From Actinomycetes bacterium (lineage in GTDB: Bacteria; Actinomycetota; Acidimicrobiia; Acidimicrobiales; Bog-793): 38,664 nucleotides of DNA. The notes beneath the pieces were generated by a model, which saw only the letters and a program-made list of their open reading frames with translations, made no database searches and was not told the origin of the DNA. The stretch spans positions 1 to 38,664 of the forward strand of contig JAJZCK010000003.1 in NCBI GenBank assembly GCA_021846125.1, in the 5' to 3' direction. This document shows, piece by piece, positions 7,999-16,377 of the stretch (positions within the stretch are counted from its first letter, which is position 1; each line of letters starts with the position of its first letter). Position numbers and translations under genes: made by a program.

Positions 7999-9428
7999 TC
8001 GAACCCGCCCGACGCCGCGGCAGCTCGCGCGACAGACGCGTCCCCGACGGGCGGGGGCGGGAGCTCGTCCACGCTCGCGAAGAGCCCCGCCGCCAGACCT
8101 GCGAGCAACGCCGCACCCCGGATGCCCGCCTCCTCGACGCGCGGGTAGGTGGGTGCCGGGAAGCAGGACCTCTTCAACGCGACGAGCACGGGGTTGCGTG
8201 ACCAGCCACCGCTGATCCGCACCTCCGCCACCGGGCCGCCGAGCGCCTCGAAGCCGTCGAGCAGCTCGCGCGCACCCGCGACAGCGGACTCGAGCGCGGC
8301 GCGCCAGGTTGCCTCGGGCGAGCCGTCGCCGAGGCGTTCGATCTCGCTCACGTCGAACCTCTCGCGCAGCGACGCGACCGGCGAGCGCGGGGCGTCACGG
8401 CGCGAGAGGTTGCCGGAGCCGAGAGCGAGCGCTCCTTGGTCGAGCGAGGTCGACCCGTGCTCGCTCACGACGCGGAGGCGGCCGAGCACCGCCGTGAGGT
8501 TGAGCCCGAGCGAGAGCCCGCCGATGACCGCGTAGTGGTCCGCAAGCACGTGCCAGCCGATCTCGAGGCCGCGGTCGAGTCCCTCCGAGAGGTCCCGGTC
8601 CGGCGACGCCGGCACGGCGCGCACGAGTGCTTCGGCGGTGCCACACGAGTCCGTCACCTGCGACGAGTCGACGGCTCCGATCCCGACGGAGCCACAGAGG
8701 TGGTCGTGGCCTGCCACGGTGACGACGGCGCCTCGCAGCCTCTCGCAGCCAGGGGGCGCCTCGTGGATCCGGCCGAACGGCGTCCCGGCCTGGCGAACGG
8801 GCGGAAAGAGCGTGGACGGAACGCTTGCCCACTCGAGCGCGTCGCTCCACCATGCGCGTCCCGCGACCGCGAGCGCGCCCGTCCGTGACGCGAGCGACGC
8901 TTCCGCGGCCTGCTCGCCGCCGAGACGGTAGGCGATCCACTCCGCGACGCTGAGAGCGCGCACCGCTCGTCGAGTCTCCACCACGTTGCGCGCGAGCCAG
9001 CGCAGGGTCGCGATGGTCGGGATCTGGGACGTCCCGAGACCTGTGCACCGGCCGATGGCATCCGTGCCTAGGTCACGCCGGTACGCCTCGTGCTCGCCGG
9101 TCGCCCGGACGTCGTGCCAGGCGATCGCGGGCCCGAGCGTGCCTCCCGCTGCGTCGAGGAGCACCACCGTCTCCGCCATGCTCGTCACCCCGAGAGCGAC
9201 GACAGACCCGCGAGGTGCGACGACCATCACCTCGCGGAGCACGTCGAGCACCGAGGCAAGCAGCGCGTCCCCGCTCGTCTCGGCGCCGGTCGCAGTGGGC
9301 CGCCAGACGGTCGGCACTGCCGCGCGGACGATCTCCCGCCCGCCGGCGTCGACGACGCCGGCCTTCGTGAGCGTCGTGCCGACGTCGACGCCGACGAGCA
9401 GGAGCCGCTCGCCGGCCTGCCCCGTCAC
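7995..9428 (-). CDS. FGGY-family carbohydrate kinase
   Basis: A 477-residue ATP-dependent sugar kinase of the ASKHA fold, which phosphorylates a sugar, ketose or polyol entering the pathway. The N-terminal phosphate loop is DVGTTLTK (D15-T19 region). The mid-protein AGHDHLCGSVG resembles the FGGY signature region, and the C-terminal adenosine loop is ISGGWSRNP. I chose GTG 9428 because it overlaps the aldolase stop as GTGA. GTG 9449 is an in-frame alternative. Substrate prediction within FGGY is unreliable. In this operon, with a LacC-type kinase and LacD/YihT-type aldolase, a ketohexose 6-kinase would close the pathway. Confidence 0.88.
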   Translation of the reverse strand: MTGQAGERLLLVGVDVGTTLTKAGVVDAGGREIVRAAVPTVWRPTATGAETSGDALLASVLDVLREVMVVAPRGSVVALGVTSMAETVVLLDAAGGTLGPAIAWHDVRATGEHEAYRRDLGTDAIGRCTGLGTSQIPTIATLRWLARNVVETRRAVRALSVAEWIAYRLGGEQAAEASLASRTGALAVAGRAWWSDALEWASVPSTLFPPVRQAGTPFGRIHEAPPGCERLRGAVVTVAGHDHLCGSVGIGAVDSSQVTDSCGTAEALVRAVPASPDRDLSEGLDRGLEIGWHVLADHYAVIGGLSLGLNLTAVLGRLRVVSEHGSTSLDQGALALGSGNLSRRDAPRSPVASLRERFDVSEIERLGDGSPEATWRAALESAVAGARELLDGFEALGGPVAEVRISGGWSRNPVLVALKRSCFPAPTYPRVEEAGIRGAALLAGLAAGLFASVDELPPPPVGDASVARAAAASGGFE

Positions 9429-10351
9429 GCGCCCACTGCCGCGTTCCACGGCCGGGCACGTCCCTCCATGGCCGTCAGGGACTGCTCGAGGCGGCTACGC
9501 GCGGTCGTGGTGAGGAACTCCCGCCGGGCGTCGCCTTCGAGGGCGACCGCCTCCTTCCAGTACACGCGGCCGGCGATGAAGCCCGAGGCCCCACCCTCGT
9601 CGCAGGCGGTGGCGACCGCCTCGAGGAACGGCTCGAGCGGCATGCCCGCCGAGAGCATGGCCCACGGCACGGTCACGACTTCGCCGACGGCACGGCACCC
9701 TGCCGCGTCGCTCGGGTACTCGAGCTTCAACAGGTCCGGTGCCGTCTCGGTGAGGATCCGTGCCGACTCGACGATGAGCTCGGCGCGGCGCCGCGCACCG
9801 AGCGGCTCCTCGCCGGGTAGGGCATACAGGAGCGTCTCGACGACCGAGGGCACACCGGACGCAGCGCAATCTTCGACAACCGCGCGCACGACGTCCACCA
9901 CCTCGGCGACGAGGTCGGGCTCGCCCGCCTCGCGCTTGCGGTCCGGCCGGAGCTGGACGAGGAGCTTCACGGCGTCGCCCCCCATGTCCCGTACCCACTG
10001 CGCCGTGTGGGAGGGGTCCCGCGTCGCACGCGGCTCGCCGTTCCAGGTCTCACGGGCTTCCGGCTCGACCGCGACGAGGGTCGCGCAGCCCGGAGCCATG
10101 GCGCCGGCGTCGCTCACCGCCGGTACGCCGAAGTCCGGGTCGAGCAGCACGGCGCTCGCGACCGGGCTCAGCGCAGCGACGACGTCGACCTTGAACGCTC
10201 GCATCTCCTCCGGCCCGGTGGGGCGCTCGGCGGCGACGAGCATCCTGCGCAAGGTGTTGCGCTGGTCCATCGCGACGATTGCGAGGGTCCCGTCTGCTCG
10301 AGCGATGGCGCCGAGACCGGCCCTGGGGGTCGTCGAGGTCGAAGGGGGCAT
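9425..10351 (-). CDS. Class I aldolase of the LacD/YihT (tagatose-bisphosphate / sulfofructose-phosphate) family
   Basis: A 308-residue TIM-barrel aldolase that cleaves a ketose 1-phosphate or 1,6-bisphosphate to DHAP and an aldehyde through a Schiff base. It matches the YihT/LacD pattern along its length: AMDQRNTLRRML (residues 27-38), FKVDVVAALSPVASAVLLD, GDAVKLLV, PDLLKLEYP with the probable Schiff-base lysine K209, VPWAMLSAGM, and GASGFIAGRVYW. The frame opens at 10393, but ATG 10351 has AGGAG 10 bp upstream, just after the lacI stop, while the 10393 ATG has no ribosome site. It sits between the LacI and FGGY kinase genes. Specificity (tagatose-, fructose- or another phosphate) is not resolved. 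The sulfoquinovose role is unlikely because the partner enzymes are missing. Confidence 0.83.
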   Translation of the reverse strand: MPPSTSTTPRAGLGAIARADGTLAIVAMDQRNTLRRMLVAAERPTGPEEMRAFKVDVVAALSPVASAVLLDPDFGVPAVSDAGAMAPGCATLVAVEPEARETWNGEPRATRDPSHTAQWVRDMGGDAVKLLVQLRPDRKREAGEPDLVAEVVDVVRAVVEDCAASGVPSVVETLLYALPGEEPLGARRRAELIVESARILTETAPDLLKLEYPSDAAGCRAVGEVVTVPWAMLSAGMPLEPFLEAVATACDEGGASGFIAGRVYWKEAVALEGDARREFLTTTARSRLEQSLTAMEGRARPWNAAVGA

Positions 10352-10368
10352 AGTGCTCATTCTCCTGG

Positions 10369-11469
10369 CTATCTCTGGGATGTCGTGGAACATGGAGGGA
10401 TCGCTGCAGCACGCGTGCGCCGGCGAGTGGGACGGCCCGCGTCGGGGGCTGCTCGTGCAACGCGGACCGGTGCGATCTCCCCCGAGCCTCGCTCGACGAA
10501 CGTCGTCGGCAACACGAGCCGCTGCGGCGCGCTGGCGTCGCCCCGTATCCTGCGGAGCAGGAGGTCGATCGCCGTCCGGCCCATGAGCGCGGGGTCCTGG
10601 CGCGCCACCGTCACGGGAGGCGAGAGCGACTCGGCGATCGGGAAGTCGTCGAAGCTCACGAACGCGACGTCTGTCCGCGCGCAGCCGTGGAGGTGGCGGA
10701 CGACGTCGAGGGATGCGACCGCGTTCGCCGAGAGCACGGCTGTCGCCGGATCCTCGAGCGAGAGGACGCCGGAGAGCAGCGGAGCGTCGCCGTCCGCGCT
10801 GCGGGCGTGGGAGACGACGAGCGCGGGGTCGAACTCGATGCCTGCCGCCGCGAGCGCGGCGGCATAGCCGCTCAAGCGCTGGCGGAGCGGGAAGCGCTCG
10901 ATGGCCGTGCCGACGAATGCGATCCTGCGGTGGCCGTGCGCGACGAGATGCGCCGTCGCCCGCTGCGCGCTGCCCTCGTTGTCGACGACGACCGTGTCCA
11001 CCTCGAGGCCGGACGGGGGGCGGTCGATGAACACGACTGGCACGCCACCTGGGCCGATGGGCAACCGCTCACGTGCGTAGCCGAGCCAGCAGGGCACGAC
11101 GATCAGGCCGCACACGGACCGGTGCAGCAGGCCGAGCACGACGGCACGCTCCTGGTCAGGAGTCCTACCAGCGCTCGCGATGATGAGGAAGAGCCCCGCC
11201 TCCCGGGCGGCCTCCTCGACGGTTTCGGTCACCGCTGCGAAGAACGGGTCGCTGATCGTCTCGACGACGAGACCGATCGCCTCGTCGCGTCCTGTCCGCA
11301 ACGAGCGCGCCAGCGGGTTGGGCCGGTAGCCGAGCGCCTCGATGGTCGACCGCACCCTCGCAGCGGTCGCCTCCGTGACCTCCGGGTCCTCGTTGACGAC
11401 GCGCGAGACGGTCTTGATGCTGACCCCGGCGAGCTGCGCGACGTCTCGCAACGTCGGTGTCGGGCTCAT
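10369..11469 (-). CDS. LacI-family transcriptional regulator
   Basis: A 366-residue repressor. The N-terminal helix-turn-helix and hinge helix occupy residues 7-60 (LRDVAQLAGVSIKTVSR, then GYRPNPLARSLRTG). They are followed by a periplasmic-binding-protein-like sensor domain that binds a sugar or sugar phosphate. ATG 11469 overlaps the stop of the PfkB kinase gene (ATGA). The regulator is therefore an internal gene of the operon it probably controls, which gives autoregulation. The likely operators are the two palindromes at 16291 and 16378. The C-terminal 30 or so residues are arginine-rich and not family-typical. Confidence 0.92.
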   Translation of the reverse strand: MSPTPTLRDVAQLAGVSIKTVSRVVNEDPEVTEATAARVRSTIEALGYRPNPLARSLRTGRDEAIGLVVETISDPFFAAVTETVEEAAREAGLFLIIASAGRTPDQERAVVLGLLHRSVCGLIVVPCWLGYARERLPIGPGGVPVVFIDRPPSGLEVDTVVVDNEGSAQRATAHLVAHGHRRIAFVGTAIERFPLRQRLSGYAAALAAAGIEFDPALVVSHARSADGDAPLLSGVLSLEDPATAVLSANAVASLDVVRHLHGCARTDVAFVSFDDFPIAESLSPPVTVARQDPALMGRTAIDLLLRRIRGDASAPQRLVLPTTFVERGSGEIAPVRVARAAPDAGRPTRRRTRAAAIPPCSTTSQR

Positions 11470-12449
11470 CGCTCGGCCGGGCCCGGAAGGCCGGCGCCCA
11501 CGACGGTGCTCGGCGGCAAGCCGGCGAGCAGTTGCGTCACGCGGCCGACGTCGACACCGCCTGCGAGCGGATCCTCGCAGGACGCCGAGGCCACGACGAG
11601 AGCGAAGCGCACTGCGTCGGTCCACGGCCGACCGCCCTCGAGCGCGTGGACGAGCCCGCCGACGAGCGAGTCCCCGGCCCCGATGGGGTTGACGACCTCG
11701 ACAACCGGAGCCGCGCACCACGCCACGCCGGCGCCGTCGTCGAAGGCGGCGCCGTGGCTCCCGGCGCTCACGATGACGTGACGAGCGCCCCGGGCCCGCA
11801 AGCCCACCACCGCCGCGGCCGCGCGCAGCGCGACGTCCGTGCCCGTCGGCTCCACCGCCTCGCCCGAGGTCCCGTGCAACAGGGCCTCGGCCTCGGAGAG
11901 GTTGGGGCTCACGACGTCCGGTCCGACCTCGAGGGCACCCGCGAGCGCCGGGCCGGTGGCGTCGACGACGGTGCGCAGCCCGACACGCCGCGCGGCGAGC
12001 ACGACCCTCGCGTACGCGTCCGGCGGCGAGCCGGGCGGCAGGCTGCCCGAGCACGCAAGGCTCTCGTGGCCGGAGGCGAGACCGGGGACGAGCGCGACGA
12101 GTGCCTCCCAGTCCGCCGGCCCGGTCGTCACGCCGGGCTCGTTGAGCACGGTGACACGTCCGGACGTCTCGATGACGATCGTCGCGACGCGCACCGCTCC
12201 GTCGACGTCGATGCCACGGAGGTCGGCATGCTCGCCTTCCGCCAGCTCACGGAGCCGCGCGGCGTCACGCGTCGGCAGGAAGCCGAGGATCGTGCCCGGC
12301 CGGCCGAAGCTCCGTGCGACGCGCGCGACGTTGACACCCTTGCCGCCGAGGGTGGTCGCCGCGCTCCCCGTGCGGTGGACGTTGCCCGGCACGAGCTCGC
12401 CGACGCCGATGGTCCTGTCGATGCACACGTTGGGGTTGACGATCAGCAC
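11466..12449 (-). CDS. PfkB-family sugar-phosphate kinase, LacC/FruK type (tagatose-6-phosphate kinase or 1-phosphofructokinase)
   Basis: A 327-residue ribokinase-fold kinase. The motif GGKGVNVAR at residues 35-43 marks the subgroup that phosphorylates sugar monophosphates (FruK, LacC, PfkB), unlike free-sugar ribokinases. The C-terminal anion hole and catalytic base are in NPIGAGDS (D260). The gene starts with GTG 12449, which overlaps the end of the upstream P-loop gene by 7 bp. It ends in the lacI start. With the LacD/YihT aldolase it would make the bisphosphate for cleavage. 2-Keto-3-deoxygluconate kinase is less likely on the subgroup motif. Confidence 0.87.
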   Translation of the reverse strand: MLIVNPNVCIDRTIGVGELVPGNVHRTGSAATTLGGKGVNVARVARSFGRPGTILGFLPTRDAARLRELAEGEHADLRGIDVDGAVRVATIVIETSGRVTVLNEPGVTTGPADWEALVALVPGLASGHESLACSGSLPPGSPPDAYARVVLAARRVGLRTVVDATGPALAGALEVGPDVVSPNLSEAEALLHGTSGEAVEPTGTDVALRAAAAVVGLRARGARHVIVSAGSHGAAFDDGAGVAWCAAPVVEVVNPIGAGDSLVGGLVHALEGGRPWTDAVRFALVVASASCEDPLAGGVDVGRVTQLLAGLPPSTVVGAGLPGPAER

Positions 12450-13081
12450 GCATGGCTCCTCGCCGCCGTGCCCCGGTCGACCCTGCGGCCGACGCCGAGC
12501 TCTGCGACGGCATCTCGCACCTGGTCGCCGAGGCTCGACGTGGCGTCGACGCGCACGTGGGCGACGACAGGCCTACCAACGAGGACGGCGGCGCGCACCA
12601 GCTCCGGACGGTCGATCTTCGCCCGGTCGCGAAGTGCCCGACGGCTCGCGAGCCTCTCGAGCAGCAGGTCCGTCGGGCAATCGAGGTAGCAGAGCGCGAC
12701 GGCCCCGTGGCCGGCCGAGGACGCCCGGGCACCGAGGGAGCCGACGACCCCCTCCCATGCCTCGACCGAGGCGCGCTCCCGGGTGAACGGAGCGACGACG
12801 ACGACGCGACGTCCGACCGCCAGGTTCGCTGCCGCGGTACCGAGCAGGCAGGCGTAGCGCGCCTCGCGCAGCCGCGCCCCGGCCGAGTCGCCGTCGAGCG
12901 CGTACGGCTCGGCGCCCGCGAGCGCGAGCGCCGCCGCGGTGAGCGGCCCCGTCACGTCGTCGAGGTCGAGCAGCACGAAGCCGGTCTCGGACGCGAGCGA
13001 CGTCGCGAAGGTTGTCTTGCCCGAGCCGGCGGGACCGCTCACCACCACGGCGCGCGGCCCCTGCGCCTCGCACTCGGCCAT
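12443..13081 (-). CDS. P-loop NTPase, probable small-molecule kinase
   Basis: A 212-residue protein with one P-loop kinase domain. Walker A is VSGPAGSGKTTF near the N-terminus, followed by LLDLDDVTGPL, VVVVAPFTRE, and an arginine-rich lid region LLLERLASRRALRDRAK. This resembles gluconate/shikimate-type and zeta-like AAA kinases but I do not recognise a named family. ATG 13081 has GGGGAG 10 bp upstream. An upstream in-frame GTG at 13162 would run translation through a perfect 17-bp hairpin and is less likely. It lies between the binding-protein gene and the PfkB gene. It is the third kinase of the operon and its substrate is unknown. Confidence 0.72.
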   Translation of the reverse strand: MAECEAQGPRAVVVSGPAGSGKTTFATSLASETGFVLLDLDDVTGPLTAAALALAGAEPYALDGDSAGARLREARYACLLGTAAANLAVGRRVVVVAPFTRERASVEAWEGVVGSLGARASSAGHGAVALCYLDCPTDLLLERLASRRALRDRAKIDRPELVRAAVLVGRPVVAHVRVDATSSLGDQVRDAVAELGVGRRVDRGTAARSHAC

Positions 13082-13109
13082 CTGATCGTCGCTCCCCGCG
13101 TCAGGGCCC

Positions 13110-13146
13110 GCCGTGGACGGGTGGACGATGTCCACCCGTCCACGGC
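13110..13146. promoter_or_regulatory. Perfect 17-bp inverted repeat (intercistronic hairpin)
   Basis: Arms GCCGTGGACGGGTGGAC (13110-13126) and its exact complement (13130-13146) enclose a 3-nt loop. It sits between the binding-protein stop (13225) and the kinase start (13081). No T tract follows on the minus strand. A 3'-end stabiliser of the binding-protein part of the mRNA, or a partial terminator, is more likely than full termination. Such hairpins commonly raise binding-protein expression over downstream genes. Confidence 0.7.
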
Positions 13147-13224
13147 TTTCACCCCAGGTCACCTCGGCAGGTGCGAGCGCACGGCGACGCTCGTTCCGCC
13201 GCGGTCATGGCTTGTCACCGGCAC

Positions 13225-14283
13225 TCAGCCTCCGAGGGAGGCCAAGGAGGACTGGTAGTAGTACTTCGTGATGCTCGGGTTCGACGAGTTCGCCGTCGTC
13301 CCGACGATGTTCGGCACGAGCGTCGCCTTCGGCACCGCCGACTTGTGCCCCGTCAAGATGTCGTACGCGTACTTGACCGCGTCGGCACCCTCGACCGCCG
13401 GCTGCTGGATGACGAGGACGTTGATGACGCCCTTCTTCAAGAGCTTGACCGTAGCGGGCTCCGCGTCGTAGCCGGCGACGAAGATCTTGCCCTTCTTGCC
13501 GGCCGCAGCGATGGCCTCTCCGGCACCTTGTGCACCGTAGAGGTTCGTGCCGAAGATGCCGACGAGCTTCGGGAACTTGAGCACCATGTCCTTGGTCTGG
13601 CTGGCGGCCAGCGTCGGGCTGTCCGTGTTGTACTCGACTGCCGCTACCGACATGTGCGGGTACTTCTTGATCTGCGCGATGAAGCCCGCCTGCCGGGCGT
13701 CGGTCGTCGAGATGCCCGGGTTCACGTTGTCGACGGCGACCTGGCCCGTGTAGTGCGCCAGCTTCGCGATGGTCTCGGCCGCGAGCTCGCCGCCTTGGAA
13801 GTTGTCCGAGGTGATCCTCGCGTCGAGGATGCTCGTGTCGGTGAGCGTCGTGTCGACCGATATGACCGGGATCCCCGCATGGACGAACTTCTCGATCGGC
13901 GCCTTCAACGCGACCACGTCGGTCGGCGCGATGAGCAGGGCGCTCGGGTGCTCCGCGAGGAGCGACTCCACGACCGGGATCTGCGTCGTCGGGCTGAACG
14001 TGGTCCCGCCCTGCCAGATGAGCTTCACCCCGAGCTTCGCGGCTTCCGCTGCTGCTCCGCGCTCCATCGTGATGTAGAACGGATCGACAGTCAGGCCAGG
14101 GACGAGCGCGATCGTGAACTTCTTCGCGGCCTTCGGCGTCGCGGCCACGCGTGCGGCCGACGACGGTGCGACGAGCGCCAGCGACATCGCCGTCGTCCCC
14201 GCTGCCATGACCGCAGCCGAGCCCACGAGGCGCGCTCGACGGCGGGCCGGACCTGATCCCCTTGCTGCGTTCCTGTTGGACAT
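13225..14283 (-). CDS. Sugar ABC transporter substrate-binding protein (ribose/RbsB type)
   Basis: A 352-residue secreted binding protein. The N-terminus is strongly basic (RRRAR), then hydrophobic (about residues 20-42) with an APSSAA-type cleavage region. No lipobox cysteine is evident. The mature part follows the RbsB pattern: KFTIALVPGLTVDPFY, ALLIAPTDVVALKAPIEK, GIPVISVDTTL, GIFGTNLYGAQGAGEAI and FVAGYDAEPATV. ATG 14283 has GAGGGGG six or so bases upstream and is preferred over ATG 14304. It is the third gene of the import module, downstream of the permease. The ligand is a monosaccharide, polyol or uronate, not resolved. Confidence 0.9.
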   Translation of the reverse strand: MSNRNAARGSGPARRRARLVGSAAVMAAGTTAMSLALVAPSSAARVAATPKAAKKFTIALVPGLTVDPFYITMERGAAAEAAKLGVKLIWQGGTTFSPTTQIPVVESLLAEHPSALLIAPTDVVALKAPIEKFVHAGIPVISVDTTLTDTSILDARITSDNFQGGELAAETIAKLAHYTGQVAVDNVNPGISTTDARQAGFIAQIKKYPHMSVAAVEYNTDSPTLAASQTKDMVLKFPKLVGIFGTNLYGAQGAGEAIAAAGKKGKIFVAGYDAEPATVKLLKKGVINVLVIQQPAVEGADAVKYAYDILTGHKSAVPKATLVPNIVGTTANSSNPSITKYYYQSSLASLGG

Positions 14284-14372
14284 TGCAACCCCCTCGATTG
14301 TCATGCTTCTCTCTTTTCCTCTTGGCTAGAGGATCCTGTGCGCGCACCGTGGCGCGCGGGCGGCGTGGCGGC

Positions 14373-15422
14373 TCAGTCCGTGCCGACCACCGTCCGGACA
14401 CGGTCGACGGCCACTGCGCCGACGACGACAGCACCGATTGCAACCTGCTGCCAGAACGGCTGGACGTTCGCGAGCACGAGCCCAGTCGTCAGGAGCGCGA
14501 TGATCGCAGTGCCGATCACGGTCCCGAAGATGGTGCCGCGTCCTCCGAAGATGCTCGCACCTCCGATGACGACAGCTGCGATCGCGTAGAGCTCGTCGTT
14601 CGCGCCGGCGATCGGCGAGGCGGAGGAGAAGTTCGCCGTGACCATCAGACCCGCGACTCCGGCGAGCAGCCCGGAGAGCATGTAGACCCGCACGAGGTGC
14701 CGGTCGACGTCGATGCCGGCGCGGCGGGCGGCGACCTCGTTCGAACCGATGGCGTACGTCCGCAAGCCAAACCTCGTACGTGTGAGCACCAGCCCGAACA
14801 CGAAGGCGAGCGCGAGCGCGACGAGCACCGGGACGGGGAGCCAGCCCGAGATCACGCTCGCAGTGCCGAGGGTCGTGATGAACCCTGGGAGGTTGGTGAT
14901 CTCCGTGCCGTTGTTCAACAGATCGGTCGCTCCGGTCACGGCGGTAAGGGTCCCGAGCGTGACGATGAACGGTGGCAGCTTCATCTTCGTGATGATGAGG
15001 CCGTTGAGAAGGCCGATTCCCGCACCCGTCGCGAGCATGAGGAGGATCCCCGCCGCGACCGTCAGGCCACCAGAGTCGTGCGAGCCGAGCATGTTCGCCA
15101 TCAGCAGCGAGCCCGCCATGGCGGAGAAGCCGAGAGTTGCCCCGTCCGCGAGGTCGATACCAGCGGTGACGATGACGAATGTCTGGCCGATCGCGAGGAT
15201 GAGGTACTCGACCGCGAAGCTCGCGGTGGCGAGCCAGGCTGCCTTCGTGTAGAGCGTCGGAGCCACGGCTCCGAAGGCGACGATGAGCACGACGAGGACA
15301 CCGAGCGTCCACAGCGCCCCGATGCGCTCCATGAACCTCTGGAACCACGGAACCCCGCCGGTCTCGTCCTCGTCGGGCGTCCCCGCCAGATCTCGCTGAT
15401 CCTCCTCGACCTTGAGCATCAT
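14373..15422 (-). CDS. Sugar ABC transporter permease (RbsC family)
   Basis: A 349-residue inner-membrane permease with about 8-10 hydrophobic segments. The cytoplasmic N-terminus (residues 1-35) is acidic. Family marks are QTFVIVTAGIDLADGATLGFS in the second or third helix, PPFIVTLGTL, YAIGSNEVAARRAGI (the loop that contacts the ATPase) and IAAVVIGGASIFGGRGTI near the C-terminus. The start ATG 15422 overlaps the ATPase stop (ATGATGA), so the two are coupled. The open frame continues upstream to 15839, but that part is out of register with any family and overlaps the ATPase gene. Confidence 0.92.
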   Translation of the reverse strand: MMLKVEEDQRDLAGTPDEDETGGVPWFQRFMERIGALWTLGVLVVLIVAFGAVAPTLYTKAAWLATASFAVEYLILAIGQTFVIVTAGIDLADGATLGFSAMAGSLLMANMLGSHDSGGLTVAAGILLMLATGAGIGLLNGLIITKMKLPPFIVTLGTLTAVTGATDLLNNGTEITNLPGFITTLGTASVISGWLPVPVLVALALAFVFGLVLTRTRFGLRTYAIGSNEVAARRAGIDVDRHLVRVYMLSGLLAGVAGLMVTANFSSASPIAGANDELYAIAAVVIGGASIFGGRGTIFGTVIGTAIIALLTTGLVLANVQPFWQQVAIGAVVVGAVAVDRVRTVVGTD

Positions 15423-16261
15423 CGCGTCGTCTTCCCGGCGAGCATCGCCGAACCCGTGATCCAGCTCACGATGGAGTCGAGGTCGGTCTCCTTCGGCCGG
15501 AGCTCGGCGATGACCCGACCGTGGAAGAGCACGACGACGCGGTCGCAGAGCTCGTAGACCTGGGGGAGGTTGTGGCTGATCAGAAGGACGGGGATGCCGT
15601 GCCCCGAGACGGTCCGGATGAGGTCGCCGACCTTTGCCTGCTGCTCCACGCCGAGCGCTGCGGTGGGCTCGTCCAGGAGCAGCACACGCGACCCCCAAGC
15701 GACGGCCCGGCCCACCGCGACGGCCTGGCGCTGACCGCCCGAGAGCCGACCGACACGGGACGAGACCGATGCGATATGGATCTTCGTCCGGTCGAGGTCC
15801 TCCACGCTGCGAGCCATCATCGCCCGCCGGTCCAGCCATCCCAGCCAGCCGAGCGGTCCCGAGACCGTGCGCTCGCGCCCGAGGAAAAGGTTCGCCCAGA
15901 TGCTGAGGTCCGGCGCGAGGGCGAGATCCTGGTAGACGGTCTCGATGCCTACGTCGCGCGCGTCGGTCGCCGACTTGAACGACACGGGCGCACCGTCGAC
16001 GAGGATCTGTCCGCTAGTCGGATGCAATGCGCCTGACAAGATGTTCACGAGCGTCGACTTGCCGGCGCCGTTGTCGCCGACGAGGCCGACCACCTCGTCG
16101 CGGTGGATCTCGAAGTTGATATCGCGAAGCGCGTGCACGCTTCCATAGCGCTTCGAGACGCCCCGCACCTCGAGGACCGGCTGTCCGAGATCCGGTGACG
16201 CTGCCGCGCCGCGCTGCTCCCCACCGTCCACTGCTCCACCCCCCAAGCTCGGACCGGTCAC
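15419..16261 (-). CDS. Sugar ABC transporter ATP-binding protein (single-domain, FrcA-like)
   Basis: A 280-residue ATPase that powers import. Walker A is GDNGAGKST, the Q loop is ETVYQDLALAPDLS, the signature is RLSGGQRQAVAVGRA, Walker B is VLLLDEPTAALG and the switch histidine is in LLISHNLP. It has one nucleotide-binding domain, whereas RbsA-type ATPases of this importer class usually have two in tandem. FrcA-like fructose importers share the single-domain form. GTG 16261 is used; the first 28 residues are poorly conserved and a later start is possible. It is the first gene of the operon, 163 bp after thiE. Confidence 0.9.
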   Translation of the reverse strand: MTGPSLGGGAVDGGEQRGAAASPDLGQPVLEVRGVSKRYGSVHALRDINFEIHRDEVVGLVGDNGAGKSTLVNILSGALHPTSGQILVDGAPVSFKSATDARDVGIETVYQDLALAPDLSIWANLFLGRERTVSGPLGWLGWLDRRAMMARSVEDLDRTKIHIASVSSRVGRLSGGQRQAVAVGRAVAWGSRVLLLDEPTAALGVEQQAKVGDLIRTVSGHGIPVLLISHNLPQVYELCDRVVVLFHGRVIAELRPKETDLDSIVSWITGSAMLAGKTTR

Positions 16262-16290
16262 GACGCGTCGACCGCTCGCGACGGGTTAGC

Positions 16291-16304
16291 TGACATCGAT
16301 GTCA
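16291..16304. promoter_or_regulatory. Candidate operator 1 (TGACATCGATGTCA)
   Basis: A perfect 14-bp palindrome with a central CG, the usual form of LacI-family operators. It lies 30 bp upstream of the first gene of the catabolic operon. On the minus strand it overlaps TTGACA (16305-16300), which could serve as a -35 element; no convincing -10 is seen at 17 bp. It shares half-sites with the palindrome at 16378. Confidence 0.65.
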
Positions 16305-16377
16305 AACCATGCGACCCCTGGATGCCGGCAAGCTAGCGATCCCCCGCAACCCCGACCGGGCACACAGTAGCGCGCTC

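Noticed and set aside
7118-8116. N-terminal extension of the mannonate dehydratase frame
   Set aside because: The extra 333 codons overlap the SDR gene in another frame and have shadow composition; the family start is at 7117.
11470-12054. N-terminal extension of the LacI frame
   Set aside because: It overlaps the PfkB gene in another frame and has no domain; the helix-turn-helix begins right after ATG 11469.
9425-13081. Sulfoquinovose (sulfo-EMP) pathway, suggested by the YihT-like aldolase
   Set aside because: No sulfoquinovosidase, sulfoquinovose isomerase or sulfolactaldehyde reductase is recognisable nearby, and the kinase is of LacC/FruK type.
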